The notes under the pieces are model-generated. The model made no database searches. It had not been told where the DNA came from and was given only the letters and a program-made list of their open reading frames with translations. Of a stretch of DNA of 29,860 bases, positions 9,469 to 18,495 are shown in pieces (position 1 is the first letter of the stretch; every line of letters begins with the position of its first letter). A program made the position numbers and the translations under genes. Origin of the DNA: Pirellulaceae bacterium (GTDB lineage: Bacteria; Planctomycetota; Planctomycetia; Pirellulales; Pirellulaceae); NCBI GenBank assembly GCA_013002105.1, contig JABDKS010000295.1, positions 1-29,860 on the forward strand, written 5' to 3'.

Positions 9469-9733
9469 TCTTTCTATTCCAATTGACCTTTGTCCGCACC
9501 GGTTTGGTGTGTGACTGAGTTGCTGTGGCCACGGGCACAGTATCGCGTACCGGGGCACTATTTTGCACGATGATCAAGCCGTTGTGGGTCACGAACTCGA
9601 TCGCGAGATAACTTTTCCCTTCGAACAGGCATGCCGGGAGGGCTGGCGCTGACCGCACACTGATCGATAACCCATTGATCGCTTGAAAACGGCCACGGGT
9701 TGTTGATGGCGTCTTTTGGAATTCTATTTCCAA
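9455..9733 (-). CDS. Candidate small protein (92 aa) bridging the SMUG and EF-hand genes
   Basis: An open frame beginning at TTG 9733, inside the last codons of the uracil-DNA glycosylase gene, and ending 14 bp inside the EF-hand gene. The middle reads like a real beta-rich protein (GKSYLAIEFVTHNGLIIVQN), and the C-terminus is Thr/Val/Lys-rich. The tight overlaps at both ends fit the compact operon around it. Against it: no strong ribosome binding site, a TTG start, and no family recognised. If it is not a gene, the 9469-9723 gap is otherwise empty. Confidence 0.35.
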   Translation of the reverse strand: MEIEFQKTPSTTRGRFQAINGLSISVRSAPALPACLFEGKSYLAIEFVTHNGLIIVQNSAPVRDTVPVATATQSHTKPVRTKVNWNRKNVDS

Positions 9734-10482
9734 ATGCCGGCATCGATCAGTTGTTGCGTGACTTTGCCGGACCAATCTTTGTTGGCTGCAGGAGATGCCG
9801 GGCTCGGGTGGAGGATCCGGCTGAGTTTGGCGGTGCCGGCACCAGCGTTGATTGCGCGCTGCAGGCATTTTTCTGCGTAGACGCCGACGCCAACAAGATG
9901 TTTGGGCTGAAGCGTTGCGAGCACTGTCTGTAAATGACGGTCGCAGGCGGCATCGAGCTGTTCGCGTTCGGCCGCGGGCAATTTGTCGGGCGTACGGTTT
10001 CGCGCCGACGATTCCATAAAAACCAACGGGCAGTAATTGACCACGAACTGCTTGGCAAAGAATCTCTTGCGCGTCTTGTACTTTTCGCGAAAGAGGCCCC
10101 ACAAACGCCGACCACTCACTTCGCTGCGCGGGCACGCAAATCCTTGAACGGGTCGCTTTTCGTGTTCATTGTCGGGTCGATCAACGGGCATTTCGATCCC
10201 TAAAAACTCGCGCACCGCCGCGATCTCGCCAAAAGGGACTCCGGTTTGCGCCATGCCCCAGGGTCCAGGATTCATCCCTAAAAATATGACGTCGGCGCCC
10301 TCGTCGGTGACCTGTGACAAATAGGCCTGATGGGCCGACCATGCGTATCGCAAAGGATTGTAAACATGCGTGACGGGCTGAGCGAACGACAATGCATCGA
10401 CGTCATCGGCCAATCGTTTGGCCGCTTTAATCAACTGCGATGCAATGGCACTCGGCTTGGTCGATACGGTCGTCTTGCTCAC
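9724..10482 (-). CDS. SMUG-type uracil-DNA glycosylase
   Basis: A 252-aa DNA repair glycosylase of the UDG superfamily, closest to the SMUG1-like family 3. The first active-site motif is GMNPGPWGMAQTGVPFG (69-85), which in SMUG1 carries the water-activating Asn. The second motif is HPSPASPAAN with H225. The intermediate segment VVNYCPLVFM also fits the fold. It excises uracil, and in SMUG1 relatives 5-hydroxymethyluracil, from DNA in the cytoplasm. The GTG start (10480-10482) overlaps the stop of the upstream two-TM gene as GTGA, so the two are translationally coupled. Nothing in the sequence links base-excision repair to its membrane and AroE-like neighbours. Confidence 0.93.
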   Translation of the reverse strand: MSKTTVSTKPSAIASQLIKAAKRLADDVDALSFAQPVTHVYNPLRYAWSAHQAYLSQVTDEGADVIFLGMNPGPWGMAQTGVPFGEIAAVREFLGIEMPVDRPDNEHEKRPVQGFACPRSEVSGRRLWGLFREKYKTRKRFFAKQFVVNYCPLVFMESSARNRTPDKLPAAEREQLDAACDRHLQTVLATLQPKHLVGVGVYAEKCLQRAINAGAGTAKLSRILHPSPASPAANKDWSGKVTQQLIDAGIWK

Positions 10483-11462
10483 GAAGGATCCCCGGGTGCA
10501 AAACGGTCCGTTGGACCGCCAGGTTCGCCTCGTGAATGATCGGATGAGATTTGTGTGGGATCGGGAAACGACGTTTCGCCCGTTCGTTTCGAATCGGCGA
10601 CGGCACCGGGCAAGTCCAGCGGTGTCGACGTCTGCATTTCGGATATCGCTGCTGTCGACTGGGAGGTTTTCGATCCGGACTGTTCAGCAAAACTCAACGT
10701 GCGGTGACGATTGAGCACCATGATCTTTTGCCAAATTTTGCGGCTCAGACCCGTGCAGAGTTGTTCAATTTCGCCCACCGCGGCGATCACTTCGGGATCG
10801 TCGAATTTGTTGATGTACAGAGCCGCGATCTTTCCATTAAGCGACAGCATTTCGGTGCAGTAGTCCAAGTAACGCCCGAGTTGCAGCGGCGACATGCTTT
10901 CTTTGGGCGAATGGTTGGTGCTCTGATAATTACCAAACAATCGCTCGGGGTCCTTGGTCAGTTGATGCATGTCAATGATATGCGCGATCGATCGCAATTC
11001 GTGAACAGCGGCGAGTGCTTGACCACGTTTGATCCGTCGCTCCAAACTGATCAAAAAATAGATCGCCGCACCGATGAAGATTCCACCACTGGCGGCGGCA
11101 TCGAATGTTTGGATGAAATTATCCACACTCAAATCTTCGTCTTTGATCCCGATGCTTGTCACACCGTAAATGATGAACCACAAAATCATTCCGAGCAGTA
11201 GCAGTGCAAGCAGATAGCCGCTGACACGAATCCAGAGAATGGGACGGCTAATCGTCGCGGATCGCTTGGCCGACAGTCGCGACAACTCGTGCAGTTGGCC
11301 GCACAGGTTGCTCAAACCAGAATCGGGAAACCGATCACTGATTCGCTGCTGCAATTTTGCCAACGTCACAATGATTCGCTCGTCACGCAGCAGCAGATTG
11401 CCCTCGTGGTCGACTGCGGAATGATCCGACTGGCTGTTCACCTGCGATACCTTTGCGATCAA
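10479..11462 (-). CDS. Two-TM membrane protein of unknown function
   Basis: A 327-aa protein. The N-terminal ~75 residues are cytoplasmic-like and helical (LAKLQQRISDRF, QLHELSRLSAKR). Two TM segments follow, at about 77-100 and 124-141, joined by a short loop. The segment after TM2 (about 142-250) looks like a conserved helical domain: LERRIKRGQALAAVHELRSI, HIIDMHQLTKDPE, RYLDYCTEMLSLNGKIAALY, EIEQLCTGLSRKIWQKIMVL. The last ~75 residues are Ser/Pro/Gly-rich and probably disordered. It starts at TTG and overlaps the AroE-like stop by TTGA; its own stop overlaps the SMUG start. I do not recognise the family by name. The helical domain is probably the functional part. Confidence 0.75.
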   Translation of the reverse strand: MIAKVSQVNSQSDHSAVDHEGNLLLRDERIIVTLAKLQQRISDRFPDSGLSNLCGQLHELSRLSAKRSATISRPILWIRVSGYLLALLLLGMILWFIIYGVTSIGIKDEDLSVDNFIQTFDAAASGGIFIGAAIYFLISLERRIKRGQALAAVHELRSIAHIIDMHQLTKDPERLFGNYQSTNHSPKESMSPLQLGRYLDYCTEMLSLNGKIAALYINKFDDPEVIAAVGEIEQLCTGLSRKIWQKIMVLNRHRTLSFAEQSGSKTSQSTAAISEMQTSTPLDLPGAVADSKRTGETSFPDPTQISSDHSRGEPGGPTDRFAPGDPS

Positions 11463-12256
11463 ACGCCCAAATATTCCTCGATAGCTTCGCGAATAATCGT
11501 CGCTGATGCGCGCTGACCTGTCCAGCGAAGCAAACTTTCGCCAATCGTTCCGGTCTGTCGTGTTAGTCGTGAGATCGTCGTGTAGCCGCGATCGCGGGCG
11601 TCGGTCAATTCGTCATGTCCGTCGGTTAAATCCAATACAAGTGTCGATCCATCGTCTTGGGGCCATTCTGTCGCATCCAGGGGCACGGCCTTTTTGGTTC
11701 GATCAGCCAAGACAATGAGGTTGGCAAGTTCGACTGATTCGATCGCCGGCGTCCGCGTCGAAATCATCATTTCGTTTTCGGATTTCAATGCGTCGGGGAA
11801 CAAATCACTGCGGGCGCCTAGCCAGAGACCGTCGGTGATCGCCATTTCGCGGTCGGCAAAGTGACTTTGAGTCGTCGCGATCAACCAAGCCGCCTGGGCA
11901 TCGAATCCGACTAATTTTTCGGGTGACTGGGGATCGCGAAACAGACAGTTAATTGGTTTGCAGCGATCGTCGCTTGAATTTTGCCCGTCAGCGGAATCTG
12001 ACGCGCCGCTATCGTTTTGATTGTCACACCATTGGCCCACGTCCGATGCGAGCGCATCATCGACCAAGACACCGTGGAAACCCAATACTTGTAGGCCATC
12101 CAGGGCCGCGACGAGCCGATCGGGGGGAACATCGAATGAGGTGACGCGGTAGTCCAACTGCAGCGATTCCAGCGCACACTCTATCGCGAACTGGGATGGG
12201 TTTCCTGCGATCGGATGGCCGATCACGGCGATCAGTGGCTCAGTGTGTCCGTCCAT
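11459..12256 (-). CDS. Shikimate dehydrogenase-like (AroE-fold) protein lacking the catalytic Lys
   Basis: A 265-aa protein. The N-terminus (IAVIGHPIAGNPSQFAIECA, then LQLDYRVTSFDV and a GFHGVLV strand) follows the AroE substrate-binding domain. The C-terminus ends like AroE (GTIGESLLRWTGQRASA). In true AroE, SKSP binds shikimate and a Lys in NVTxPxK is catalytic. Here the first is GNPS and the second is HGVLVDDALASD with no Lys. LVGFDAQAAW may align with the NTDG Asp. Residues 79-100 are a polar Ser/Asp insert. The nucleotide-binding glycine motif is not obvious. It is probably a non-catalytic or altered-substrate AroE paralogue. It is the first gene of the minus-strand operon and overlaps the two-TM gene by 4 bp. 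Confidence 0.7.
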   Translation of the reverse strand: MDGHTEPLIAVIGHPIAGNPSQFAIECALESLQLDYRVTSFDVPPDRLVAALDGLQVLGFHGVLVDDALASDVGQWCDNQNDSGASDSADGQNSSDDRCKPINCLFRDPQSPEKLVGFDAQAAWLIATTQSHFADREMAITDGLWLGARSDLFPDALKSENEMMISTRTPAIESVELANLIVLADRTKKAVPLDATEWPQDDGSTLVLDLTDGHDELTDARDRGYTTISRLTRQTGTIGESLLRWTGQRASATIIREAIEEYLGV

Positions 12257-12708
12257 GTTCTCGATTCGGTCTTGTCCGACACGCGTACTTGGGAGAATCC
12301 GGCAGGGTCAAAATTGGTTTGGTTGCCAGTATTCTGCCCACTGGACCGAGAAAGACAAGCGACGGAATCTTTCCCTTTGCCGCCAATGGCGGCGCGCCTG
12401 AGAAAATCAGTTTCGCAGCCTCATTTGATCGGGCGACCAACGGCGACACGCTCGGTCACGTTTTGGGAGGCAATACGATGAATTTCTGGCCGAATGATTC
12501 GTAAGTGACGCTCCCAGTGGGGCTCTGTGACTTTGAGCGGCCTACTATTGAGGCGATTTTTGTAGCATCCAAGTCAATGGAGTGCCAATCTGAGAGCGAT
12601 TTTGACGAATTCATCGTAGGTGTTCACGTATAATCACACCGCGTCGGTCCTGTCCATCGATCGGAGTGGACCCTGACGCGGTATGCCATCATTTTTCGGG
12701 AGCAAACC
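12257..12708. other. Divergent intergenic region (about 450 bp)
   Basis: This separates the AroE-like operon (minus) from the LRAT-like gene (plus) and should contain both promoters. It has a perfect short hairpin at 12379-12393 (GCCGCC-AAT-GGCGGC) and an 8-codon frame (12478-12504, MNFWPNDS) preceded by a strong GGGAGG. That could be a leader peptide or chance. No larger gene is supported. Confidence 0.5.
12698..12702 (+). promoter_or_regulatory. Ribosome binding site GGGAG for a TTG start
   Basis: GGGAG is separated by 6 nt from the TTG at 12709. The first in-frame ATG after it is residue 25, inside the conserved LRAT core, so the TTG start is preferred. Confidence 0.6.
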
Positions 12709-13431
12709 TTGGCAAAAGGCGACCATTTTTTTGTTTGGCGACAACACCTGGGCGTTCCGTTTCAACATCACGGCATCGACATGGGCGATGGTACCGTCAT
12801 TCATTTTACGGACGGACATGGCGGTGTTGCCGGACCGGGCGTCTCGACAGCGGACTTCGTTGTGATGCAAACCGCGATCACCGTCATCACTCGTGATGGT
12901 CGTGACAGAGTACATGTCATCGAACATTCCGGTCGCTTAGAAGTCGATATGATTTTGGAACGGGCGATCAGTAAGGTTGGACGAGAAGGCTACCATCTGT
13001 TCTATGACAACTGCGAACACTTTGCGTCGTGGTGCGCCACCGGTGTCGGGCAAAGTCGACAGGTCGACGTGGCGTGCGAGCGGCTGAGCGCGGCGAGCGT
13101 GAAGGCGGTTGCCGCTGGAACTGTTCGCGTGGCAGCAAAGCTGGGTGCCAAGCGGGTGATTCGCGGCGCGAATGCTTGGTTGCTGGTTGCCGAAGCGGCT
13201 CAATGGGCTACCGAAGCAGGTGGACATCACATTGGTTTGCGCGATCCCAAGCAACGTCGCCACGCGGGCCGCGCTGTCGGCGGCATGACGGCGCTGGGCA
13301 TTGGCGCGATCGGCGGACCGGCTGGCATTGCCGTCGCCGGAACGATCTGGGTAGTCGGCGAAGTTGCCGGCGAAGCTTCAGGCGGACTTTACCGACGGAT
13401 GCGATCACAACGTGTGACCGCAGAAGGTTAA
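12709..13431 (+). CDS. LRAT-domain (NlpC/P60-fold) protein with hydrophobic C-terminus
   Basis: A 240-aa protein. Residues 1-115 match the LRAT / H-REV107 type of circularly permuted NlpC/P60 fold: MAKGDHFFVWR at the start, HHGIDMGDGTVIHF with the active-site His (H21) and a second His (H32), and the nucleophile motif NCEHFASWC (N101, C102). Family members are acyltransferases or phospholipases using a Cys-His pair. After about 115 the chain becomes helical, with Ala-rich segments (LSAASVKAVAAGTVRVAAKL) and a Gly/Ala-rich hydrophobic stretch near 185-225 that could insert into or lie on a membrane. It therefore probably acts on lipids or acyl groups at the membrane, by analogy. The substrate is unknown. 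It converges on the thioredoxin-protease gene. Confidence 0.85.
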   Translation: MAKGDHFFVWRQHLGVPFQHHGIDMGDGTVIHFTDGHGGVAGPGVSTADFVVMQTAITVITRDGRDRVHVIEHSGRLEVDMILERAISKVGREGYHLFYDNCEHFASWCATGVGQSRQVDVACERLSAASVKAVAAGTVRVAAKLGAKRVIRGANAWLLVAEAAQWATEAGGHHIGLRDPKQRRHAGRAVGGMTALGIGAIGGPAGIAVAGTIWVVGEVAGEASGGLYRRMRSQRVTAEG

Positions 13432-13501
13432 CGCTGCGAATACGCGTCTGCCGGATACAACAATCGAAACGCACCCATTGTGAATGCGGCGTTGTGCTGT
13501 T

Positions 13502-14989
13502 CTATCGGCGAGCTTGCTGCTCGATCATTTGCATCAGATCCGCGGTCGGTTGATCGAGCGTCATCACTCTGGATGAAGCGGTTGGATTGGTCCGATCACG
13601 GACAATCACGATGACTTCGCGATCATCATGGATCGGACGAGGTTGCGGAGCCGATGCGAACTTGACCGGTGCGGTGGCGGAGGCTTGAACGACGGAACCG
13701 GGTAGATTCGCGCCCGGTGGGGTTGAATGAGGCAAACTCGCCAGTCGCTCGTGCGGCGGGGCAGGTTGGGGCGTTGTCTGTCGCGGCGCGACGTTACCGG
13801 CAATCGCACCAGGTGCCGCGTACAGCTTGGACAAATTGACGCGATCGAGTTGCCACTGAATGCTGCCTGGACCGGTATAAATGCCAACGTCACCTTTATA
13901 GTCGGCCGCGTTGCAGACACCGATCAAACGACCTTGATCATCAAACAGTCCACCTCCGCTGCGCCCGTCGACCGGCGCGCCTGAGATTTCGATGTTTGAT
14001 GCGCCCAAATGACTGTTGTACTTGTCGACTCCCGTGATTCGTGTGTCACGACGTGATGGTTCGTCGCCTCGGTCGCATCCAAAACTAAAAACGCCTTGGC
14101 CGTTACGTGGCAGCAAACCTTCGCTCAGTACGGGCACCGGTTGAACGGGGAACCCTGGTCGAATCGCCACTAACGCGATGTCGCGATCATCGGCGTCATA
14201 GTCGATCACTTGCCCGAGCACGGTTTTGACTTGACCGCCCACAAACAAATCGACTTCGATTTTTCCTTGCCCCTTGTTCTCGCGAAACAGGTGACCACAT
14301 GTCAGCACCAACGCTTCTTCGCCGTGGGTGTCAATGATTGTTCCTGTTCCGGCTCCGTAACCGTGACCGTCGTGGACCTTGAGCCGAACGGTTGCGGCAC
14401 TCGCGCGTTCGATCGCGCTGGCTACCGAGACACTGGGCATCGGCTCGCTGGCGATTGGTTGATTTTGACGGGACACAAAACGCCCGTCGGTCTGAGGTGC
14501 AGCGGTGAATGTTTGCTGATGATTTTCTTGCTGAGGTGCCAGTCGTGTTCGCGGCAGTGACGGGCTTTGGGAGAAATCGCTGGGACTGCCGTCGTGCATG
14601 ATGTCACGGCGCACATTAGCACCGGTCGGGATCAACGGCCCAGACGGATTAACCGCCAAGGCGGCGCGAAGCTTGTCGGCGGTTTGCATGCCGACCAATC
14701 GTGTGACTTCGTTGCCACCGGCAACAACAACATAGGTGGGTGTTTGTCGGATTCCGTATCGAATTGCAAGATCCGATTCACGGTCGACGTCGACATGCCG
14801 AACCGGCACGCCTTGGCGTTCCAGCTGATCAATGACCGGGTTCATCGCACGGCAGGGACCGCAGCGGGCGGACGAGAAATCGATCAGCACGGCATCAGCG
14901 GCGACCGCATCATTTGCAGTCAAAGCGACCAGGGCGAGGAAAAGCGGTGTCATCGAACCCGCGATTCGCCCGAACATTCTATTCTTCAC
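13502..14989 (-). CDS. Exported thioredoxin-trypsin fusion protein
   Basis: A 495-aa protein. A signal peptide (hydrophobic 14-24, cleavage near AVAA) is followed by a thioredoxin domain, about 33-113, with the redox motif CGPC (C43, C46) and a cis-Pro motif QTPTYVVV. A polar linker of ~75 residues leads to a trypsin-like serine protease domain, about 190-385, with an apparent triad of H233 (TCGHLF), D270 (DRDIALV) and S344 ([10 protein letters not shown]). The tail (about 390-495) is Pro/Ala/Ser-rich with a final strand [10 protein letters not shown]. It starts at GTG with a perfect GGAGGGA (14995-15001) 5 nt upstream. It probably acts in the periplasm. Why disulfide chemistry and proteolysis are joined is unknown; redox-gated proteolysis, or reduction of substrates before cutting, are possibilities. 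Confidence 0.9.
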   Translation of the reverse strand: MKNRMFGRIAGSMTPLFLALVALTANDAVAADAVLIDFSSARCGPCRAMNPVIDQLERQGVPVRHVDVDRESDLAIRYGIRQTPTYVVVAGGNEVTRLVGMQTADKLRAALAVNPSGPLIPTGANVRRDIMHDGSPSDFSQSPSLPRTRLAPQQENHQQTFTAAPQTDGRFVSRQNQPIASEPMPSVSVASAIERASAATVRLKVHDGHGYGAGTGTIIDTHGEEALVLTCGHLFRENKGQGKIEVDLFVGGQVKTVLGQVIDYDADDRDIALVAIRPGFPVQPVPVLSEGLLPRNGQGVFSFGCDRGDEPSRRDTRITGVDKYNSHLGASNIEISGAPVDGRSGGGLFDDQGRLIGVCNAADYKGDVGIYTGPGSIQWQLDRVNLSKLYAAPGAIAGNVAPRQTTPQPAPPHERLASLPHSTPPGANLPGSVVQASATAPVKFASAPQPRPIHDDREVIVIVRDRTNPTASSRVMTLDQPTADLMQMIEQQARR

Positions 14990-15318
14990 GGTCGTCCCTC
15001 CATGGACGAATGGTGTTGAATCAACTCAATCGTGCGTTCGCATCCTGCGAGAGACGATCAATGGGGGCCCTGATTCATCCTTTGAAACAGGGCGACGTCG
15101 TGACCGCCGATGGTCGGGAATCGACTCGGCGGCGGCAAGGTCAAACAAACAGGCGTCGTCGAAACTTGAGTCTTTTTTCAGTTTCACGACGAATCGCGTC
15201 CGATTTTGTGCCGCCGCGGTGGTTTCGGCCCACGTCGTCGTTTTCGCCGCGGACGATTACAATTCCGCCATCCATGTCAATGTCTTCCCGTTTCACCAAC
15301 TTCGATGCAAAGATCCTG
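14990..15318. other. Divergent region between the thioredoxin-protease gene and metG
   Basis: The metG frame stays open upstream into this region, but the extra residues are unlike MetRS and Arg/Ser-rich, so it is taken as noncoding. It should hold the two divergent promoters. No clear motif was found. Confidence 0.5.
14995..15001 (-). promoter_or_regulatory. Strong ribosome binding site for a GTG start
   Basis: GGAGGGA on the minus strand with a 5-nt spacer to the GTG at 14989. It fixes the start of the thioredoxin-protease gene; the next in-frame ATG is only four codons later and has a poorer site. Confidence 0.8.
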
Positions 15319-17370
15319 ATGACACGTCGCATTTTGGTCACCAGTGCCCTGCCCTACGCCAATGGCCCGATTCACATCGGTCATTTGGTCGAATACATCC
15401 AGACCGACATTTGGGTCCGATTTCAAAAGCTGATCGGAAACCGATGCGTGTATGTCTGTGCCGACGACACCCACGGCACCGCCATCATGATTCGTGCTCG
15501 AAAGGAAGGACGTAGTGAAGAAGAGTTGATTGCTGCGATGAGCGAAGAGCATCAACGAGATTTTGCCGGCTTCGAGATTAGCTTTGATCATTACGGCAGC
15601 ACCAATAGCGACGCCAACGGTGAACTTTGCCGTGAATTTTGGAAATCGCTACGTGAGGCTGACTTGATTGCCGAGCGACCGATCAAACAGCTCTATGACC
15701 CCGAGGCCGAGACCTTCCTGGCGGACCGGTTTGTACGTGGCACGTGTCCCAAATGTGGGCGGACCGACCAGCCGGGTGACAACTGCGAGTGCGGTCACAC
15801 CTACAGCCCAGCCGAACTGATCGATCCCAAAAGCACGCTCAGCGGTTCCACGCCGGAACTGCGCGAAGCGATTCACCTGTTCGTCGTCTTGGACAAGTTG
15901 CATGACTTCCTGGCCGAGTGGATCGATCAGAGCGATGCGTTACAAAAAGAAACAGCCAATTATTTAAAAGGTCATTTTCTGGCTGAACGTTTACGCGACT
16001 GGGACATCAGCCGTCCTGGCCCGTACTTTGGATTTGAAATCCCTGATTCACCCGGCAACTATTGGTACGTTTGGTTCGATGCCCCGATCGGGTACATCGC
16101 CAGTACAAAACAGTGGTGCGATGCCAATGGCGAAGCACTCAGTGATTGGTGGCAAAGCGATGACTGCGAAGTTCACCATTTCATCGGCAAAGACATCACG
16201 TACTTCCACACCCTGTTTTGGCCAGGCATGTTAAAAACCGCCGGCTACAGTCTGCCGACCAAAGTTCACATCCACGGTTTTCTGAACGTGGGTCGTGAAA
16301 AGATGAGCAAGTCCAAGGGAACGTTGATTTCCGCGGAAACCTACCTGAAACATTCCAGCCCCGAGTACCTGCGTTACTTCTATGCGACCAAGCTGACACC
16401 GCGTGTGGAAGACTTGGATTTGAGCCTGGATGAGTTCACCGAAAAGGTCAACAGCGACTTGGTCGGGAAAGTCGTCAACCTGGCCAGCCGCGTCGGCAAG
16501 TTCGCAAATAAGACCGGTTTGTCAGCGGAGTATCCCGACGATGGAGGCCTGTTCCAGGCGGCTGCAGACGCCGGCGACGAGATCGCTGCGGCCTACGAGG
16601 CGTGTGATTATTCACGAGCGATGCGACAGATCATGGAGCTTGCCGATGCGGCCAATCCGTTTGTCGAACACGCCAAACCGTGGGAGTTGAAAAAAGACGA
16701 CGCGCGACAAGACGAACTGCGCGACGTCTGTACAGTGGCATTGAATCTGTTCCGACAGCTTGCCATCTACCTGGCGCCCGTGTTGCCGACTCTGGCTCGC
16801 CAATGCGGGGATCTGTTGGGTGACGAAATTCAATCTTGGGAGCAAAGTAAAACGCCGTTGGTCGGCACTCCCGTCGCGAAGTTCAAACGAATGATGGACC
16901 GAGTTCAAAAAGAGGATTTAGAAAAGATGATCGAAGAGAGCAAAGAAGAAGCGGCGGCCGATGCGGCTGCTGACGCTGCCGCTGACGCCGCGTCTGAATA
17001 CAACGACAGCGATCAGCCGCTGCAGGACGAACCTTTGGCCGATGAAATTACCATCGACGATTTTGCAAAGGTCGATTTGCGAGTCGCACGCGTCATCGCC
17101 GCCGAACACGTCCCCGAAGCCAACAAGCTGTTGAAATTGACGCTCAGTTTGGGCGGTGACGAACGCCGGCAGGTATTTGCCGGTATCAAGGCGGCGTATG
17201 AACCGGAGGCACTCGTGGGACGTCTGGTGGTGATGGTCGCCAATTTGCAACCACGCAAAATGCGGTTCGGATTGAGCGAAGGTATGGTGACCGCATCGGG
17301 TCCCGGTGGTGCCGACGTATTCATTCTGGGTGTCGACGACGGTGCGCAGCCCGGCCAACGCGTTCACTGA
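15319..17370 (+). CDS. metG: Methionyl-tRNA synthetase
   Basis: A 683-aa class I aminoacyl-tRNA synthetase that charges tRNA-Met. The N-terminus [20 protein letters not shown] carries the HIGH motif at 19-22. The connective-peptide zinc site is CPKC/CEC (C143, C146, C156, C158), of the four-Cys single-zinc type. KMSKS is at 328-332. The helical anticodon domain follows, then a linker near 535-555 made of Ala-Asp repeats. A C-terminal EMAP/Arc1p-like tRNA-binding OB domain covers about 575-683 ([13 protein letters not shown] ... [15 protein letters not shown]). The start MTRR was chosen because families begin just before the ILVTSALPY strand. Upstream in-frame ATGs at 15274 and 15280 are possible, but all three lack a good ribosome binding site. 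Confidence 0.96.
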   Translation: MTRRILVTSALPYANGPIHIGHLVEYIQTDIWVRFQKLIGNRCVYVCADDTHGTAIMIRARKEGRSEEELIAAMSEEHQRDFAGFEISFDHYGSTNSDANGELCREFWKSLREADLIAERPIKQLYDPEAETFLADRFVRGTCPKCGRTDQPGDNCECGHTYSPAELIDPKSTLSGSTPELREAIHLFVVLDKLHDFLAEWIDQSDALQKETANYLKGHFLAERLRDWDISRPGPYFGFEIPDSPGNYWYVWFDAPIGYIASTKQWCDANGEALSDWWQSDDCEVHHFIGKDITYFHTLFWPGMLKTAGYSLPTKVHIHGFLNVGREKMSKSKGTLISAETYLKHSSPEYLRYFYATKLTPRVEDLDLSLDEFTEKVNSDLVGKVVNLASRVGKFANKTGLSAEYPDDGGLFQAAADAGDEIAAAYEACDYSRAMRQIMELADAANPFVEHAKPWELKKDDARQDELRDVCTVALNLFRQLAIYLAPVLPTLARQCGDLLGDEIQSWEQSKTPLVGTPVAKFKRMMDRVQKEDLEKMIEESKEEAAADAAADAAADAASEYNDSDQPLQDEPLADEITIDDFAKVDLRVARVIAAEHVPEANKLLKLTLSLGGDERRQVFAGIKAAYEPEALVGRLVVMVANLQPRKMRFGLSEGMVTASGPGGADVFILGVDDGAQPGQRVH

Positions 17371-17589
17371 CGCGTGACGTCGCGGATAACGATCCGGTGC
17401 GATGGGACCAATCGACGCCGCGATTGTCGCATGGCGGCGTGCGACACGCATGATCGGCCGGGACACTCCATGGCTGTGCGTCTGACAGACGTACCGGTTA
17501 ATCTGTGAGTATGCTGATTACCCTGTGGGAAGACACGGAGCTGACCGGACGACTGCGTCGGGCTGCTCCGGGCGCGGCTTTCCACGCCG

Positions 17590-18495
17590 ATGACCACGAC
17601 ACCGATGACCGCAGCACCGATCGTTGGTCTTCCGTCCGTATCAGCAGCCGTTGTTGCAGGATTACCATTGATGTTTCCGATCAGTTTCCAGTCGTTGCGT
17701 CGCCGGATGTTCGACCGCTTGGTGCTGCGACCGTCGCGCGAGCCGATCGATCATGGTTCGCTGGAGCGAGTGGTGTTGCACTGGGGAGCCGACAAACATT
17801 TACTCGAGTATTTCGTACAAGCCAATCACGAGGACGACGCGGCGCTGGACCTATTGGTGTTGAAATTTCCAGGTACGGCTGGCCGTGCCGAACGCACCAC
17901 GCCCTTTCCCGCGCAGATGTTCCCCGATTCACCATCGGAGACCTGGACCTGGAATCCGCCCGGTTATGGTGGCAGCCAGGGCCGTGCCAGTTTGCAACGA
18001 ATGAAAGACGCTTCGCTGGAGTTCTTTCGCCATGCGATGGATCATGCAAGAGTAAGCGATTCAACCCGGATATGGATCGTCGGCAATAGTCTTGGTTGCG
18101 TAACCGCATTACACGTTGCCACCGAAGTCACCAATTGCGATCGTGCTGGGATCTTGCTGCGAAATCCTCCGCCCCTGACCGATGTCGTCAAACACGTCGC
18201 ACGGCGTTATCCATTGGGGCGATTGATTCATCCGGTAGCAGAAAGTTTAATCGACGAGATGAACGCGACACTGTCGGCCAGCCGTGTCGAGTTGCCGGCG
18301 GTGTTCTTGCAGAGTGAACGAGATGAGCTGGTTCTGCCGGCGATGCAGCAAAAGGTCTTCGACGCCTACGCGGGACCCAAGCAGCTCGTGTTACTGGAGG
18401 GACTTAGCCATGGTGGCGTGGCTACTGAATATCACGAACCTGTCATTCGTGAAAGTGTTCAATGGTTGTGGGATCAAACACGTGGTGATCAATAA
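17590..18495 (+). CDS. Alpha/beta hydrolase
   Basis: A 301-aa alpha/beta-hydrolase-fold protein. The nucleophile elbow is VGNSLGC (S167), the acid is probably D245 (SERDELVLP) and the base H274 (GLSHGG), giving a full triad. The LKFPGTAGRAE stretch and PPGYGGSQG correspond to the oxyanion-hole loop region. The substrate cannot be told; an esterase or lipase-like enzyme is likely. The N-terminal ~27 residues are Ala/Thr-rich and may not be translated: a second ATG at 17671 has AGGA about 9 nt upstream. The 3' end overlaps the GNAT gene, which suggests a two-gene transcript. Confidence 0.85.
   Translation: MTTTPMTAAPIVGLPSVSAAVVAGLPLMFPISFQSLRRRMFDRLVLRPSREPIDHGSLERVVLHWGADKHLLEYFVQANHEDDAALDLLVLKFPGTAGRAERTTPFPAQMFPDSPSETWTWNPPGYGGSQGRASLQRMKDASLEFFRHAMDHARVSDSTRIWIVGNSLGCVTALHVATEVTNCDRAGILLRNPPPLTDVVKHVARRYPLGRLIHPVAESLIDEMNATLSASRVELPAVFLQSERDELVLPAMQQKVFDAYAGPKQLVLLEGLSHGGVATEYHEPVIRESVQWLWDQTRGDQ

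Noticed and set aside
14914..15318. N-terminal extension of MetRS
   Set aside because: The upstream residues are Arg/Ser-rich, unlike MetRS, and overlap the 5' end of the divergent thioredoxin-protease gene.
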